Source of the DNA: Protopterus annectens
Lineage: Eukaryota; Chordata; Ceratodontiformes; Protopteridae
Reading direction: 5' to 3'
DNA: 64,000 nt
NCBI RefSeq assembly: GCF_019279795.1
Contig: NC_056731.1
Location: 865,027,571 to 865,091,570, forward strand
In this document: piece after piece, positions 49,110 through 62,613 of the stretch
Layout of the letters: each line of letters opens with the position of its first letter
How positions within the stretch are numbered: position 1 is the first letter of the stretch
Made by a program: the position numbers and the translations under genes
The notes under the pieces: model-generated
Databases searched by the model: none
What the model saw: only the letters and a program-made list of their open reading frames with translations
What the model was told of the DNA's origin: nothing

Positions 49110-49310
49110 CCCGGCACCACAGTATCCTTGACATGTATGGACACTCTCCCTCTTGTTATAGTTAGTTCTGTGTTTTGGTGCTGTCATGCATGGTATGAGG
49201 TGTGACCTTGTAGTGCTAGTGTGCTCTTGTGAGCCTTGAACCTGTTGTGTAGTACTGCACAGATATCAACATCCTGAAACATCTGCATTGCAAAGTTGTG
49301 TGTGGACAGC
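49110..49310 (-). mobile_element. CR1 fragment 4 inside Harbinger (endonuclease scrap)
   Basis: About 200 bp aligning to 29,700-29,890 of CR1 copy A: the GAGCCTTGAACC...CACAGATATCAACA order is the same. Minus strand. Confidence 0.65.
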
Positions 49311-50150
49311 ATGCAACTCGCAGTTGACATGGCCATCATTGAGTATCAATATGTACATTTTTGTATCCCCTGTGCTACCTCTCTAGGTGGCCATCCCTTC
49401 ACAGCCTCACCACCAGTATGCAAAGATGTGCAGACAGAACACTGTGGTAATTACTATGGGTATACAAAACAATACATTGACATTCATACTGTAACTGCAT
49501 CAGGCATGCTGGTATATACCCACAATGCTGTCATTACACTGTACTGTTGTCAACATCATACTATTACAATACGTCTATGTACTCACCCTGTGCATCAGCA
49601 CCATGTTAACCTGTTCCTGCACTTATTTTACAGATTGCAGGAGGTGGCACAGTTTCATCATATGCACAGGGTGTGTACCTGGTATGCCTGAGTCTGCCAC
49701 TGATACGACCAATTGACATGTCTGTGTGTGTGTGTTGGTGAGGGACAGCAGTACAAGATGGGGCAATGTTGATGCAGTGTGTGCGTGTATGCGGTAGCCC
49801 TAAGTGTTATCACTTTGCATGTGTGTATGAATGTATACAGTCCCACCTCATGGCTACCATATACAGGTGTTTGTGGACAGCCACAGACTGTACCTGCCAG
49901 GTCATGCAGATCACTGTTTGTGGCCACGGACATGGTACCTGTGCATGACAGGGGTGCTACGGACCATATCAGGCACTAAGCCAGACTGGGTACTGTTATC
50001 AGAAGCAGGTGGTTGGTGACTGGAGACAGGTCCCTGTTGGGACTGTCCAGCGCCACGTGCACATGGTCTCCTGGGGCGGTCTGATGACAGCACAGACCCA
50101 GCATTGCTGGGGCTGCTGCTGGCACTATGTGAGCAGCCGCAGGCCTGTTG
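49311..50150. other. Region 3' of Myb-like gene 1
   Basis: No domain recognised. It lies just past the stop codon of the Myb-like gene and may include its 3' UTR. TG-rich patches near 49,720. Confidence 0.4.
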
Positions 50151-52127
50151 TCATCCACGACGGCTGCCAGCTGCTGCTGTTGCTGGCATACAGCCACGTC
50201 GATGCCTCAACCGTCCACCATTGCCCTGGCTCATGGACATGTAGTTGTGGAACAGATCTAATGTGTCCCCCCAACGTCTGTCAATGACCTCGGTGAAGTT
50301 GCAGATGGCAGCCACAACATCACGCATACTGTCACTCATGGCTGTGCGACATGCTCTCAGCTCCCTCAGACCCTGTCTGGTATACTGTTCCATACGTGAC
50401 TGTGCCTGCATTACAGCCTGAAACATAGCTGAGGTTGAAAGACCTCTGCAGGCACGTCTGACAGGGGCAGTACGCCCACGGATGCTCCCACGAGAACCCA
50501 TGGACGTCTGCCTGTGTGGTACCATGTCAGGACCCTGGCCATGGCTGCTGTGTGGGGATGCATGTGCCACCGGTACCACATTACCCTGGTCAATGCCCAC
50601 TGTATCCTGTCCATCACCTAGGGACATTGGTGACAAAGGATGTATTGGCAGGATGACTGTGCACATTGATGGGGTTGACAGCTGTGTAGTGTCAATTGGC
50701 TGACCAATGACGGACCCTGGCACACCTACCTGTGCCATTACATAGGTATCATCATTATTACTATCCACAGCAGCTGATTCAGGTTCCCTGCTGCACAACA
50801 CCAGAGCAGCACCAGAACCTGTGGGAGTAAGACAGGAAACACAGTTTACAATGTGTACACAATGTCACCACTGATGCACACATGCACACATGCACACATG
50901 CACACATGGGCACATGCACACATGCACACATGGGCACATGCACACATGCACACATGCACATATGCACACATGCACACATGGGCACATGGGCACATGCACA
51001 CATGCACACATGCACACATGGGCACATGCACATGGGCACATGCACACATGCACACATGCACACATGGGCACATGCACACATGGGCACATGCACACATGCA
51101 CACATGCACACATGGGCACATGCACACATGCACACATGGGCACATGCACACATGGGCACATGCACACATGGGCACATGCACACATGGGCACATGCACACA
51201 TGCACACATACACACATGCACACATGGGCACATGCACACATGCACACATGGGCACATGCACACATGCGCACATGCACACATGCGCACATACACACATGGG
51301 CACATGCACAGATGCACACACCTCAGTATATGAGATATCAATCCACAGACACAAACACACCTGCAATCAAACACATAGCACTACTGCTTCAGCCTATTAT
51401 TACTATTAGTATCAAGAGTATTGAAGGTAATGGTATTACACACTCACCAGCATGGATAGGTTGCCTTGCTGTTACACCAGAGGGACCTGCAGAAAAGAGA
51501 CATTTATTGTCAGTGGGTACAACTGTGCCATCGATACTGTGGGCATGATACAGTTCAGTAGTGCAACAGTTAGCTTCCACAGGTATACTGCAGATATTGA
51601 GGATATCACTATTGCACAATAATTACCAAGATTACAGCTACAAAACGAGGACACACCTCATACATGCGTAACCTAACAGTGTACAGAATGGTCAACTATA
51701 CACATGGCATGTTACCTGCACGGTTCGTGTCCTGCTGCTGTGTGGCTCCAGCCTCCATCATTACACATGTATGCTGCTGCTGTTGCTGTTGTGCTGGAGC
51801 CACAACACTTAGGAGTAGTCCCTCCAGTCTGGTGAGGGGGGGATGTCTAGCCACCCCACCACCTGTGGCAAGCTGCTGCCTGTGGATATCCGATGCACGC
51901 TGATGGACATTTCTAATTAAATCACTGCAGTGATGGCGTACCTGCTCATATGTCCGGTTATGTGTGCCTATGTCATTTACCCGACGGACCAGGTCTTGCC
52001 ACAGTGCAGCCCTTTCCTGCTGGTTCTGGCTGGTGTGGGAAATGAGTACAGCAAAATCCCGCACCAGGATCTGGTGTATCTCCTCCTCCTCTGCAGTGGA
52101 GTAGACAGGGTTCCGCTGGTGAACCAT
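50151..52127 (-). CDS. Myb/SANT-like Harbinger accessory gene 1, three exons, intact frame
   Basis: Predicted DNA-binding partner of the Harbinger transposase. Exon 1 is 52,127-51,716 (ATG at 52,127; donor G|GTAAC), exon 2 is 51,486-51,448 (acceptor TTTTCTGCAG, donor CTG|GTGAGTG) and exon 3 is 50,818-50,151 (acceptor CTTACTCCCACAG, stop TGA). Both introns are phase 1 and the joined frame is 373 codons with no stop. Residues about 6-90 are a Myb/SANT-like domain (Myb_DNA-bind_5 type): VYSTAEEEEIHQILV, AALWQDLVRRVN, RTYEQVRHHCSDLIRNV. A Gln run follows near residue 115. Residues 280-347 (AMFQAVMQAQSRMEQYTRQG onward) look helical, with a basic tail after. Intron 2 holds an octamer array. A TATATAT element lies about 105 bp upstream. 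In known Harbingers this protein carries the transposase into the nucleus and to the ends. Confidence 0.83.
50874..51318. repeat. Octamer array (CACACATG / GGCACATG) within Myb intron
   Basis: About 55 copies of two mixed 8-bp units, with rare variants (CACATATG, CGCACATG). Each unit contains CACATG, which fits the E-box pattern CANNTG. It fills most of intron 2 of Myb-like gene 1. The His-Thr-Met and Cys-Val-His reading frames across it are artefacts of the repeat. Confidence 0.92.
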
Positions 52128-52230
52128 AGCCCTGAAAAGGAGAAGGAAAATATGTCAGCAATATCTGTCAGCAAACTATGGCACACATAATACACATAAT
52201 ACTCAACTGCAGTGATATAACTTAAGCACC

Positions 52231-52238
52231 ATATATAG
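52231..52238 (-). promoter_or_regulatory. Candidate TATA box, Myb-like gene 1
   Basis: CTATATATGG on the minus strand, about 105 bp before the ATG. A TTTTCAG stretch just before the ATG (52,138-52,132) also allows a 5' UTR intron acceptor. Confidence 0.4.
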
Positions 52239-53430
52239 CATCTGTCTGTCTTTTGGGGGATACACATGTAAATGACCAGATATCAATGTTCATCCGACAA
52301 CTGTGCAACAGTACCTGGCACACTCCATACGACAGACTAGTATACTGCAGCAGTCAACACACTGTTTCAGGTACAATACACAACCTCACACTGGGGGTTT
52401 GTATCAAGGCACTGTATGGGGACATTATCAGCCCATGCACTGCAAACAATGCACGTTACATATTTCACTGGTAATGCACACTACTCTTACTTGCCATAAC
52501 CCTACCTACACCACAGTGATATACAGGGTAATACAGCACAACATATGGCAATGTAGTATGTGTTGATCGCAATATCTCACACACCTGTCTCTGGCCTCAC
52601 ACCAAGGACACACACTACCATGACAGACTAACAGTCATGGTGAGCAATCACACCAGTACACAACATGCACCCAGTCACTAGCACACTCATTCCACCTCAC
52701 ATACAAACAGTTACACAGGGTGACTCATATGGCATATTACCTATCTGCATAACATTCAGCAGGGGTATGTCTGACATCTACTCATGGGGATCCTTGCTTC
52801 TTAATTCTGTGTGGTCTTCTACAGGGTATGTCATATCTGTGGGTAGGGTCCTGTACCTCCACCATGTGCTCTATACTGCAGTGACATGGATGACAGACAT
52901 AGGTAATTTGTGTTGTGGATGTTGGAGGTGTTACCATGGTTGTTAGACAACTGTCATGGGTGTGACCGAACTATGTATATCCAGCAGTGGTAACCTCTAT
53001 GTAGGTAGTCTGTGTGCGCTCTGTGGTGTTTGAGTGCATTGACACAGTTACTTGCATATGTCTGTGTCCTTCTCCGTATCTGTAGCTGTCATGGGAGGTA
53101 CATAGCGTGTAGGACATTTTGGGGTGTGGAGGGGTACAGTGACCTACATGTCCATAGCTGACACACCATGTCCGCTGACACATTCCATGTACAGGTATTA
53201 CAGGACTAGTGTGCCACTGTTTATATCAATGTGGAGCCTATTGTACACTTGTTGCCCCTGTTCCCCTCTGACACATGCAGTGGTGGGCAGGCATGTACAT
53301 ATGTGGTGGTTACTGGTGTCAGTGTTTTTGAATGGGGTATGGTACTCCAGTATCCACACTGGTGTTCACTCCATGTCTTTGACACCAGGCACCTGTTGCA
53401 AGACATCTGCACACATGTGCCTCACACAGT
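52239..53430. other. Harbinger interior without recognised feature
   Basis: CA/TG-rich, CpG-poor sequence; no coding region supported. Confidence 0.4.
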
Positions 53431-53431
53431 C

Positions 53432-53435
<4 letters not shown>

Positions 53436-53487
<52 letters not shown>

Positions 53488-53600
53488 TAGATATATATAT
53501 ATATATATTGATATATTTATATCTGTATATAGATATATATATATGTTTGTATATATGTATATAAAATATGTATATATATATTGATGTAGATATATACATA
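53436..53600. repeat. (TA)n microsatellite
   Basis: Mostly TA dinucleotides with GATA and TGTATA interruptions, followed by a GA-rich tract at about 53,608-53,690. Confidence 0.92.
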
Positions 53601-53820
53601 TACATGTGGGGAGAGAGGGGGAGAGAGTGAGAGAGAGACACTGGGAGATTGATAGTGTGAGGGGGTGGGACAGAGAGAGAGAGAGAGATAGTCATATACA
53701 GACATATCTGCTGTCAGTCAGATTTATCTGTATATGTATATGTCTCTACAGATATCTATATATGTATGTGTGTATTACATATATCTGTACGTACATATTC
53801 TACCAATCTCGATGTCTGTG

Positions 53821-56640
53821 CAGTAAGTGAGAACCTGGTTCAAGGCTCCTGAGAGCACACCAGCGGTACCAGACTATACCCCGTATCATGCTTTTTGGCC
53901 CCAGGACTTGGGATAAAACAGAAAGGGAGGGGGTGTGTGTCCATATTCATGAAGGACGCACACACCTCCAGGTTAGTGGCAACACATGAAACATCACAGA
54001 CCATCCAGGTGCAGATAACCGTAGGCAAACCTGCTATACAACTGGTAGCATGTTACAGACCACCCTCCCAATCTCAGGAACCACAGTCAGCCTTCCTGAA
54101 GACATTGGAGGATATGAATGTCCCACCACACACCATCATATTGGGATACTTCAACTACCCTAACATACACTGGGTGCATTATTCTAGCCCAAACACCCTA
54201 GCCCAAAGGTTCCCGGAATTCACTAAGTCAAATGCAATGGAACAGCTAGTCACCTCTCCCACAACAGGAGATAATATACTAGACCTGATCATCACAAACA
54301 TGGGGACAATGTGCTACACACCGGAAGTATACCCCTCACTAGTCACATCTGACCACAGACTAATCCCCCTGGATATACATATCCCACCTCCCCCACAACA
54401 CAAAAGGCTACAGTGGGAAACCTTTCACATGCTGACTTTACACTTCTTATAACTGAGTTGGTATCCTTAATGCCCACTGGGCGAGTGTAAACCACTTCCC
54501 ACAATGCAGACACCTTCACATATGCTTTATACGGACATCTCCAAGAATACATGGATCATGCAATCACAAATAAAACCATGATCCTCTCCACCAAGGGCAG
54601 GCGTCCTGTCTGGTGGACCCCAGCATTGAACAAATTGTATAACAACAGAAGGTAGCTACTGCACGGCAGAGCATAATTCCATAGAGCTACGGCATCTCTG
54701 TTCAGCAGTAGTAGAAAGATACGTTTTGTCGTACAAACATGCAAGGCCAACAATGAGAGGGACATCGCTATGGATACTACAGATAACCACAAGGCCTTCT
54801 TCTGTTATGTTACACACCTGGGTGGGAACCCTCAGTTATGTTCACAGTTAGCTCACAGTGACAAACGCTACACTGAACACACAGATAATGCCAACATTCT
54901 GGCAGACAGGTTCAGTGCAGATTTCTCCCCTCCCTCACCCACACATGAGGAATTACTTATCCCAGCTGACTGTAACCTCCCTGTCATCCCAGATGTCCAG
55001 CTGGGAACCACCCTCAGCAAAGCTGTAAACACAGCATCAATGGGACCCAACGGTATTGCAGGTTGCATGCTACGTGAACTGCAAGAGGAGCTACACATGC
55101 ACATTAAATGCTATTCAGCCGTAGCCTTACTACAGCATATGTACCTGGACACTGGCATACAGCAACAGTAGTCCCACTCCACACAGGAGGCACCTCTACA
55201 GACCCTGGTAACTACCGCCCCATAAGTTTAACCAGCCTGGTCTGCAACACTATGGAAAGGATCATTATGGTACTCATACACAGAGACATTGGGGACTTAA
55301 ACACTTGATCCCACCCGGTTTGGCTTTGTAGAGGGCAGATCCTGCCTTATGAACCTGGTTGACCTTTTCAAATCAGTCACTAGAGCCATTGACGAGGGCA
55401 CAGCGGTCCATACAGCCTACCTGGACTTGCCTATGGCTTTCGACACAATACCACACTCTGGCATCATAGACATGATCAACAGCTGAAATGTAAATCCATA
55501 TGTCACAAGATGGGTTGCAAACCGGCTAACAGATAGAAACACTACAGTCAAACTCACTGGTGCCATGTCAGACTCAGAGCCAGTCACAAGTGGTGTCCCG
55601 CAGGGCTCTGTCCTGGGACCGCTCATGTTCGGCATATAATTCTCAGATGTGGAAGCAGACGTGGGAGGGTAGTGGCTGACAATGTTCAAAGATGACTGCA
55701 TACTAAGCGCCATAGTCGATACACCAGCTGACACATACATCCTACTGACAGGCCTCATGGACACCAACAACTGGTGCCGGAGTCATGGCCTTAAACTGCA
55801 TGCCACGTAATGTATACTCATACCCTTTTGGACGGACAAGGTACCCACATATTATCACATAGACAGTAACCCGCTGAGTACAGACAAAGTAATCGGAGAC
55901 CTGGTGACACTGATCGATGCTGACCTCTCATTTGACACCCACGTTGCCAAAGTGGTTGGATAGACTTCCTACCTTGCCCACCTTATCATGAAGGGATTCA
56001 CATCCAGATCAAAAGGGGTCATTGTACCCCTATACTCCTCCCTTATCAGGCCCATGACTGTGTACTATGCCCCATTTGGTAGGTACCTCACCTGGCACTT
56101 GCAACAGCTAGGGAGACCCCATAAGTACATCACCAGGAGGATCAAGGGTCTCCAACAACTGTCATATGCTGCCAGACTAACGTAACTCATGCTCTATTCC
56201 ATAGCATACTGCCAACGTAGGGATGATCTGTGCCTGATGTAGTAGGCCATGTCCAATCAGGTATTGATGGACATGTTCCACCTCATACAATCCAAATCCA
56301 TCAGAACCACAACAGCTATGGATTTAAACCTCAGCACACATATGAATAGGACATACTGTAGGGACAGATCCATCACTAAGAGGCTTCCCATACTGTGGAA
56401 CAGGATCCCAGTTCATGTTAGGCAGAGACCCTCACTGACACTCTTCATGTGCATACTTGACGAGTGGATGAGAGATCATAGGTTTACAGCAGGGGTCATC
56501 TCTGTGTCACTACTAGACAGAGGCACAGTAAACTAATGCTATTATGTAGGGGGGGTCTTCACTGTGTCACTACTATACAGAGGTGCAAGTTTATAAATCT
56601 ATTCTATACACTGTCTGCAGATAGCCTAGTACTAAACTAT
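53821..56640 (+). mobile_element. CR1 fragment 5 inside Harbinger (endonuclease to 3' end)
   Basis: Begins in the endonuclease (AGTGAGAACCTGGTTCAAGG matches copy A near 29,850) and includes a 185-codon open stretch with GCVSIFMKDAHTSRLVATHE, YFNYPNIHWVHYSS and GDNILDLIITNM. RT follows with NYRPISLTSLVCNTMERII near 55,210, then FVEGRSC and GVPQGSVLGP-like blocks and FKDDC (FADD changed to FKDD) near 55,686. The C-terminal block ends near 56,535 and the tail region at about 56,640 has GATAGCCTAGTACTAAAC as in copy A. Least decayed of the nested CR1 pieces, but with several stops and frameshifts. Confidence 0.85.
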
Positions 56641-56703
56641 GACACTGTGAAACTATATATGTCTATGTATTTCTACATCCGTCTCTATCTATGTATACAC
56701 ATA

Positions 56704-58498
<1,795 letters not shown>

Positions 58499-58572
58499 GG
58501 CAGTCATGGCTTAGTGGTAAGTCATGCAGACTAGTGTGTCCACAGTCCTGGGTTTGAGACTGAGGGAGGTAT
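58499..58572 (+). ncRNA. tRNA-like sequence 1
   Basis: Box A-like TGGCTTAGTGGTAAGTCATG and box B-like GGGTTTGAGACTG at tRNA spacing. No convincing full cloverleaf, so a tRNA pseudogene or SINE head. The same TCATGGYTTAGTGGT core appears at 61,571. Confidence 0.5.
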
Positions 58573-58618
58573 TTTATTTTGCTGCTGAGAAAACTACAGG
58601 CATTGTCATTCAGAGTGA

Positions 58619-58765
58619 CTAAGGCACTTTTAAGCAGTTGTAAGCAGGTTAGCGCTGGTTTGCGCGGAGGTCACGCATGCGCACTGCCGCTTAGCTTCAC
58701 GCACACACGCTTAGCTAAGCGCACAGAAGCGCATTCCCACTTACTACTGCTTAAAAGTGCTTACT
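58619..58765. repeat. Inverted repeat around a CpG-rich core
   Basis: GCACTTTTAAGCAGT (58,624-58,638) pairs perfectly with ACTGCTTAAAAGTGC (58,746-58,760); pairing extends outward with few mismatches. The roughly 107-bp interior is rich in GCGC and TTAGC motifs. May be a small MITE or a folded regulatory segment of the Harbinger. Confidence 0.75.
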
Positions 58766-59357
58766 CTCGCGCACACCCACGCTATTTTCTTTTAAAGAAA
58801 AGAAAAGAAAATGGGGAGATAGGAAAGTGGTGAAAAAGGGGGCACAAAGAGGGTAGGACAGTAGGAAAACAAGCTCGGGTTTTGCAGGAAGGATGTAGGA
58901 AAGGCCCATAGCTGCCCATTTCTTCGTCAGCAACAGCTGTGCATATGTTTGTAATTTGGTGTGAAATTTGAAACCTTCCACCCCTGAGAGAGGTGTGAGG
59001 ACAACAATAATATTTGTTGTACAGCCAATTGTAATTGCCAGTTTACATGTCCAGCAGACATGTGTGCAAAATGGGCAGCTATGTATGGGGCGTAATTTTT
59101 TTGTGGGTACAGAGTGCCCTTTTTTTTTTTTCAGGTGAGAGTGGTATGTCAGGTACAGGAAGTCGGTATAGCTGGGGAGGTAGGTATGGGAGGTTAACAG
59201 ACAAGACAAACAAGACGCATACAGGGGTGGTGTATGACACATGTGGGGAGGTTACACAATTGACGGGGACGGATGTTTGGATATCTCGAGCCCATGAGCC
59301 CACAGATGGCAACAGTGGAACTGAGATCCCCACCCATTGGCAGTTGCCACTGTGCCT

Positions 59358-61374
59358 TCACTGCCCAGGACAGGGCTGTGCTGGGGGCTGTGTAGGCCGG
59401 GCAGCAGGCACATCCGAGAGTTGTGCCACCCGTGCCTCAAACTGGCATAGGGGCCCAAGCACAGCGTGCTGGATCTCCCTACGCACCACAGTCCGGACGC
59501 TACGGAGGGTGAGTGGATATTCTCCTCCGGCCATGCTTGCAGAGGGGTGACGAGCCCCATTCCCTGCAGCGCTTCCACCCGCAGGTGGCACAGGGCCACC
59601 GGAGGAGGGTCCAGCCTGGGCACTACTGCCAGGTGCACTCGCCAGCTGAGGTGGGAGAGGTGGGTCCGCTGGAACCCACCTTCCCTGTCATCCTATGTTT
59701 TGCATTATTTTATGACAGTTTGGGTTAGTAACGTACAATACCATTCACAATTAGTTGTAACAGCATGCATTAGTATTCCCATTAACCAAACACCCATAAA
59801 TTCAAGCCATTGAACAGCAAACATAACACATGCATAATTTGAACAACAATACACAATCCAACAACATGCAGGGTTGATTGATGGCAACAGGCCATCAGGT
59901 TTGGATGTATGAACAGGGCACATGCATCAACGTACATGCAAATATGTATGAACCAACAGGACAAATGTCCAGCAGTGTTAATTGTGAATGCACATACCCA
60001 TTTCACGTGGAATGGATTATTTGTGGTTATAGGGTAGGGTGAAGAAATATTTCATTAACAACTTCAAATACCTACACATATGCTGTACATTTCTACTAGC
60101 TGCAGATATATACACACTACAGGTCTGACTACAGTTTCCTATGTGGCAACTTATTCAGGTTGGTGATAGGAATGTTACTGCTACATCAATATATATTTCA
60201 TATTTATTCATACACATTCATATCTGGCTCTGTTCAGCTACATCATCCTGCTACATTTGCTTTATATGGTTATAGACAACTGTGGATGATTGGTATTTCA
60301 TACAACCATACTATCTGCATATTGCAAACTGAGAGCAACATATCCAGATTTTGGGACACACATTCCAGCTTCAGTACTTTTTTCAACACATGTTGCTGTT
60401 TGGTTCTGCCTGTCACATTCATTTCATTCTGTACTGACTGCAGTATACTTTATTCAGGAGTTATTACTACTTTATTGGTGGATTCATACCTCTTTCTCAC
60501 ACTCTCTCACTTGTTTTATTTTTACAATTCAGGATGGTACTTAATTCTAGGCTTTATTGACATGTTTTACCTTTAGTTATAACAATCCTTTCCAACAGTC
60601 TCACTTATGTCATGTTTCAGAATTTCAACAGGGATATATTTCACACATGTGTTTTACTCAGCTTCTGTAGCTGTACTTTTCAGCCTGCTGCAGGTTATGT
60701 ACTATTATATTACAGGTGGGACATCTTTATTTCAGACTTGTTTCATTTTTATTTTTGGATTACAGGCTGCATCACACTTTTGTAATTAAACAATACTTGC
60801 AAACTCTCTTACACTGTTACTTGCACATTTTATTAATAAGTGACTACACTGCACTCTTTTGCAAGCTGTCATACTTATATTTTTTTACAGTTACAGGGAG
60901 AGAATTAATGACCTGCCTGGTGGCGCAACCACACCAGCCTATTGGCATAGGCTCGATGGTTCGCAGAACGGACACCTGCAGCTGCAATATAAATGAAGTA
61001 ATATTGGAATACACATCTCCATAATATCAGCTAGGTTAATTTCTTACATAAATAATTACATGTAACTTACTCAGTAGTAGGGCATTGGGCATTTGCTGTG
61101 CCTCCTGGATCCAACGTTTCAGTTGGTCCTGCTTCCATCTCTTCAGGTCCGCATGGTGATGACGGACCTGTTCACCAGTCCTTGGTATTCCTGTGGCACT
61201 GGTGAGATCATGTGCCAACCGGTCCCACGCATCAGCCCTATATGCTCCCCACAGGACCTGGCCCTGCATGAGTTGGGCCTCATGATCATGGACGAGGAGC
61301 CAAACCATATATTTGGACTCCTCAATGCCCCACCTCTGTGCTTGGAAGCAACTACCCTCTCCTACACCTGCCAT
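59358..61374 (-). CDS. Myb/SANT-like Harbinger accessory gene 2, three exons, intact frame
   Basis: A second predicted DNA-binding partner, different from gene 1. Exon 1 is 61,374-61,071 (ATG at 61,374; donor CTGA|GTAAGT), exon 2 is 60,975-60,913 (acceptor GCAGCTGCAG, weak donor GCAG|GTCATT) and exon 3 is 59,668-59,358 (acceptor GGGTTCCAG, weak pyrimidine tract; stop TGA). Joined length is 226 codons without a stop. Both introns are phase 1, as in gene 1. Residues about 14-90 form the Myb/SANT-like domain: RWGIEESKYMVWLLVHD, AYRADAWDRLAHDL, RTGEQVRHHHADLKRWKQ. QVRHH is shared with gene 1. The C-terminus has a short helical block (RREIQHAVLGPLCQFEARVA) and a Pro-rich end. A TATATAAG box lies 56 bp upstream of the ATG. 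Exon 3 boundaries are the least certain. Confidence 0.75.
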
Positions 61375-61429
61375 CCTAACTGCAAGTCGGTTCCACAATC
61401 GGTTATGCTGTGTATTCCCGCCTATGGGG

Positions 61430-61437
61430 CTTATATA
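61430..61437 (-). promoter_or_regulatory. TATA box of Myb-like gene 2
   Basis: TATATAAG on the minus strand; start of transcription would fall near 61,405, leaving a 5' leader of about 30 nt before the ATG at 61,374. This is why the ATG at 61,374 is preferred over the open frame further upstream. Confidence 0.6.
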
Positions 61438-61558
61438 TGCCGTTTTTCCCGCACTTATCTGTGATTGGCCATTTTGGAATTGTATCAGCTTCACAAAACC
61501 TGCTTTGTCATGCTCCTCTTTCCATTCATTCCTATATATATGCTATTACTGCATTTCT

Positions 61559-61640
61559 AAGAGCAACTGTCATGGTTTAGTGGTTCAGTACTTTGACTAT
61601 GGTGCATGGTATCCTGAGTTTGAGCCTGGCCATTGCTCTT
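61559..61640 (+). ncRNA. tRNA-like sequence 2 with paired ends
   Basis: AAGAGCAA (61,559-61,566) pairs perfectly with TTGCTCTT (61,633-61,640), as an acceptor stem would. Inside are box A-like TGGTTTAGTGGTTCAGTA and box B-like GAGTTTGAGCCTG. The T arm does not pair well, so a pseudogene or SINE head is more likely than a working tRNA. Confidence 0.5.
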
Positions 61641-62135
61641 TATATTTTATGACTGTCTACACAGGCTAGGAGGTGTGTCTGTGTAAAGGTAGTTTTGATA
61701 CAGCTTGCTCAACGTTGCCCACCGGTTAGCTTGTTGGCGCGGTGCGCAGCTCTGCGCAAATGGGTTACGCTGGTTTACATGTAGTTTGGCTGTCAGCATG
61801 CATATTACGCTCAGCTCAGCTACGGGCACACAGTTTCAGCATGTTAGAATGCTGCTCAACCCCAGGCACTCATTTTACACCTGTTAAACCACTGCTCACC
61901 TACGGGCATTCATTTTACACCTGTTAAAACACTGCTCACCTACGGGCAGATATACTCAACTTGTTAGAGTGTAGCTCAGCTATAGGCACATCTGACATTT
62001 TTTTTATTTTTTATTATCTCACATTTCTTCAAAATACATGGCCTATTTCATTACATTTTGCATAAAATATAATTTTATATATGTACATATATGTCAGGGA
62101 ATTGTTTTGTGCTTATTTCACTAAAAATAAAAATT

Positions 62136-62207
62136 GATGTTGTGGGGGCTCGAACCATACTACCTCCTCTTCAGCCAATGTCTCTACCGCTACGCTATTG
62201 CTTTTTG
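62136..62207 (-). ncRNA. tRNA-like sequence 3
   Basis: Minus strand: box A-like AATAGCGTAGCGGTAGAGAC and box B-like TGGTTCGAGCCCC (a near-perfect pol III B box). No SINE body recognised. It lies 400 bp from the right terminus and is followed by a GC-rich patch, as are sequences 1 and 2. Confidence 0.5.
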
Positions 62208-62561
62208 GCTTACTTTGCATATTTAGTTCTTATATGCTTTTCCACTGAATGCTAACTGTGGCTAAGCGCCGGGCACGCCCGCACAAATGAGCGCACTCAT
62301 GGGCAAACATCTTTATAACTTATAAAAAAAAATATAAGATGTTAATTTATACATTTTATGTTCATAGTCTGTGGGGGCATGTGTTGTCGTCGTGGGGGTT
62401 TACTTTCGGGACTTTTACTCTTCTGGGGGCGTGTCCATTTGCAGGGCTCGCCCTACGGACATGCCCCCTACTGTCTTACATGGACCGTGTTAACCTTAGG
62501 TGTGATTCAGCATGCCCTCATGCATATGCATGGCATGCTGACATCGCACCGTTTAACTGCA

Positions 62562-62597
62562 GCCTCCGTGTAAGCCTTGTAACTCTTACACGGAGGC
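62562..62597. repeat. Right-end stem-loop
   Basis: GCCTCCGTGTAAG (62,562-62,574) and CTTACACGGAGGC (62,585-62,597) pair perfectly over 13 bp with a 10-base loop, immediately inside the right terminal repeat. It contains the GTGTAAG motif twice, once on each strand. Confidence 0.88.
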
Positions 62598-62598
62598 T

Positions 62599-62613
62599 TC
62601 GTGAATCTTGCCC
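62599..62613 (-). repeat. Right terminal inverted repeat
   Basis: TCGTGAATCTTGCCC, the complement of the left end with one difference. The TAT duplication follows at 62,614-62,616. Confidence 0.85.

Noticed and set aside
50846-51548. Long His-Thr-Met and Cys-Val-His frames on both strands
   Set aside because: Open only because of the 8-bp array; the region is an intron of the Myb-like gene.
59252-59638. 128-codon minus-strand frame overlapping Myb-like gene 2 exon 3
   Set aside because: The other frame joins exon 2 in phase and gives a helical C-terminus like that of gene 1; this one does not.
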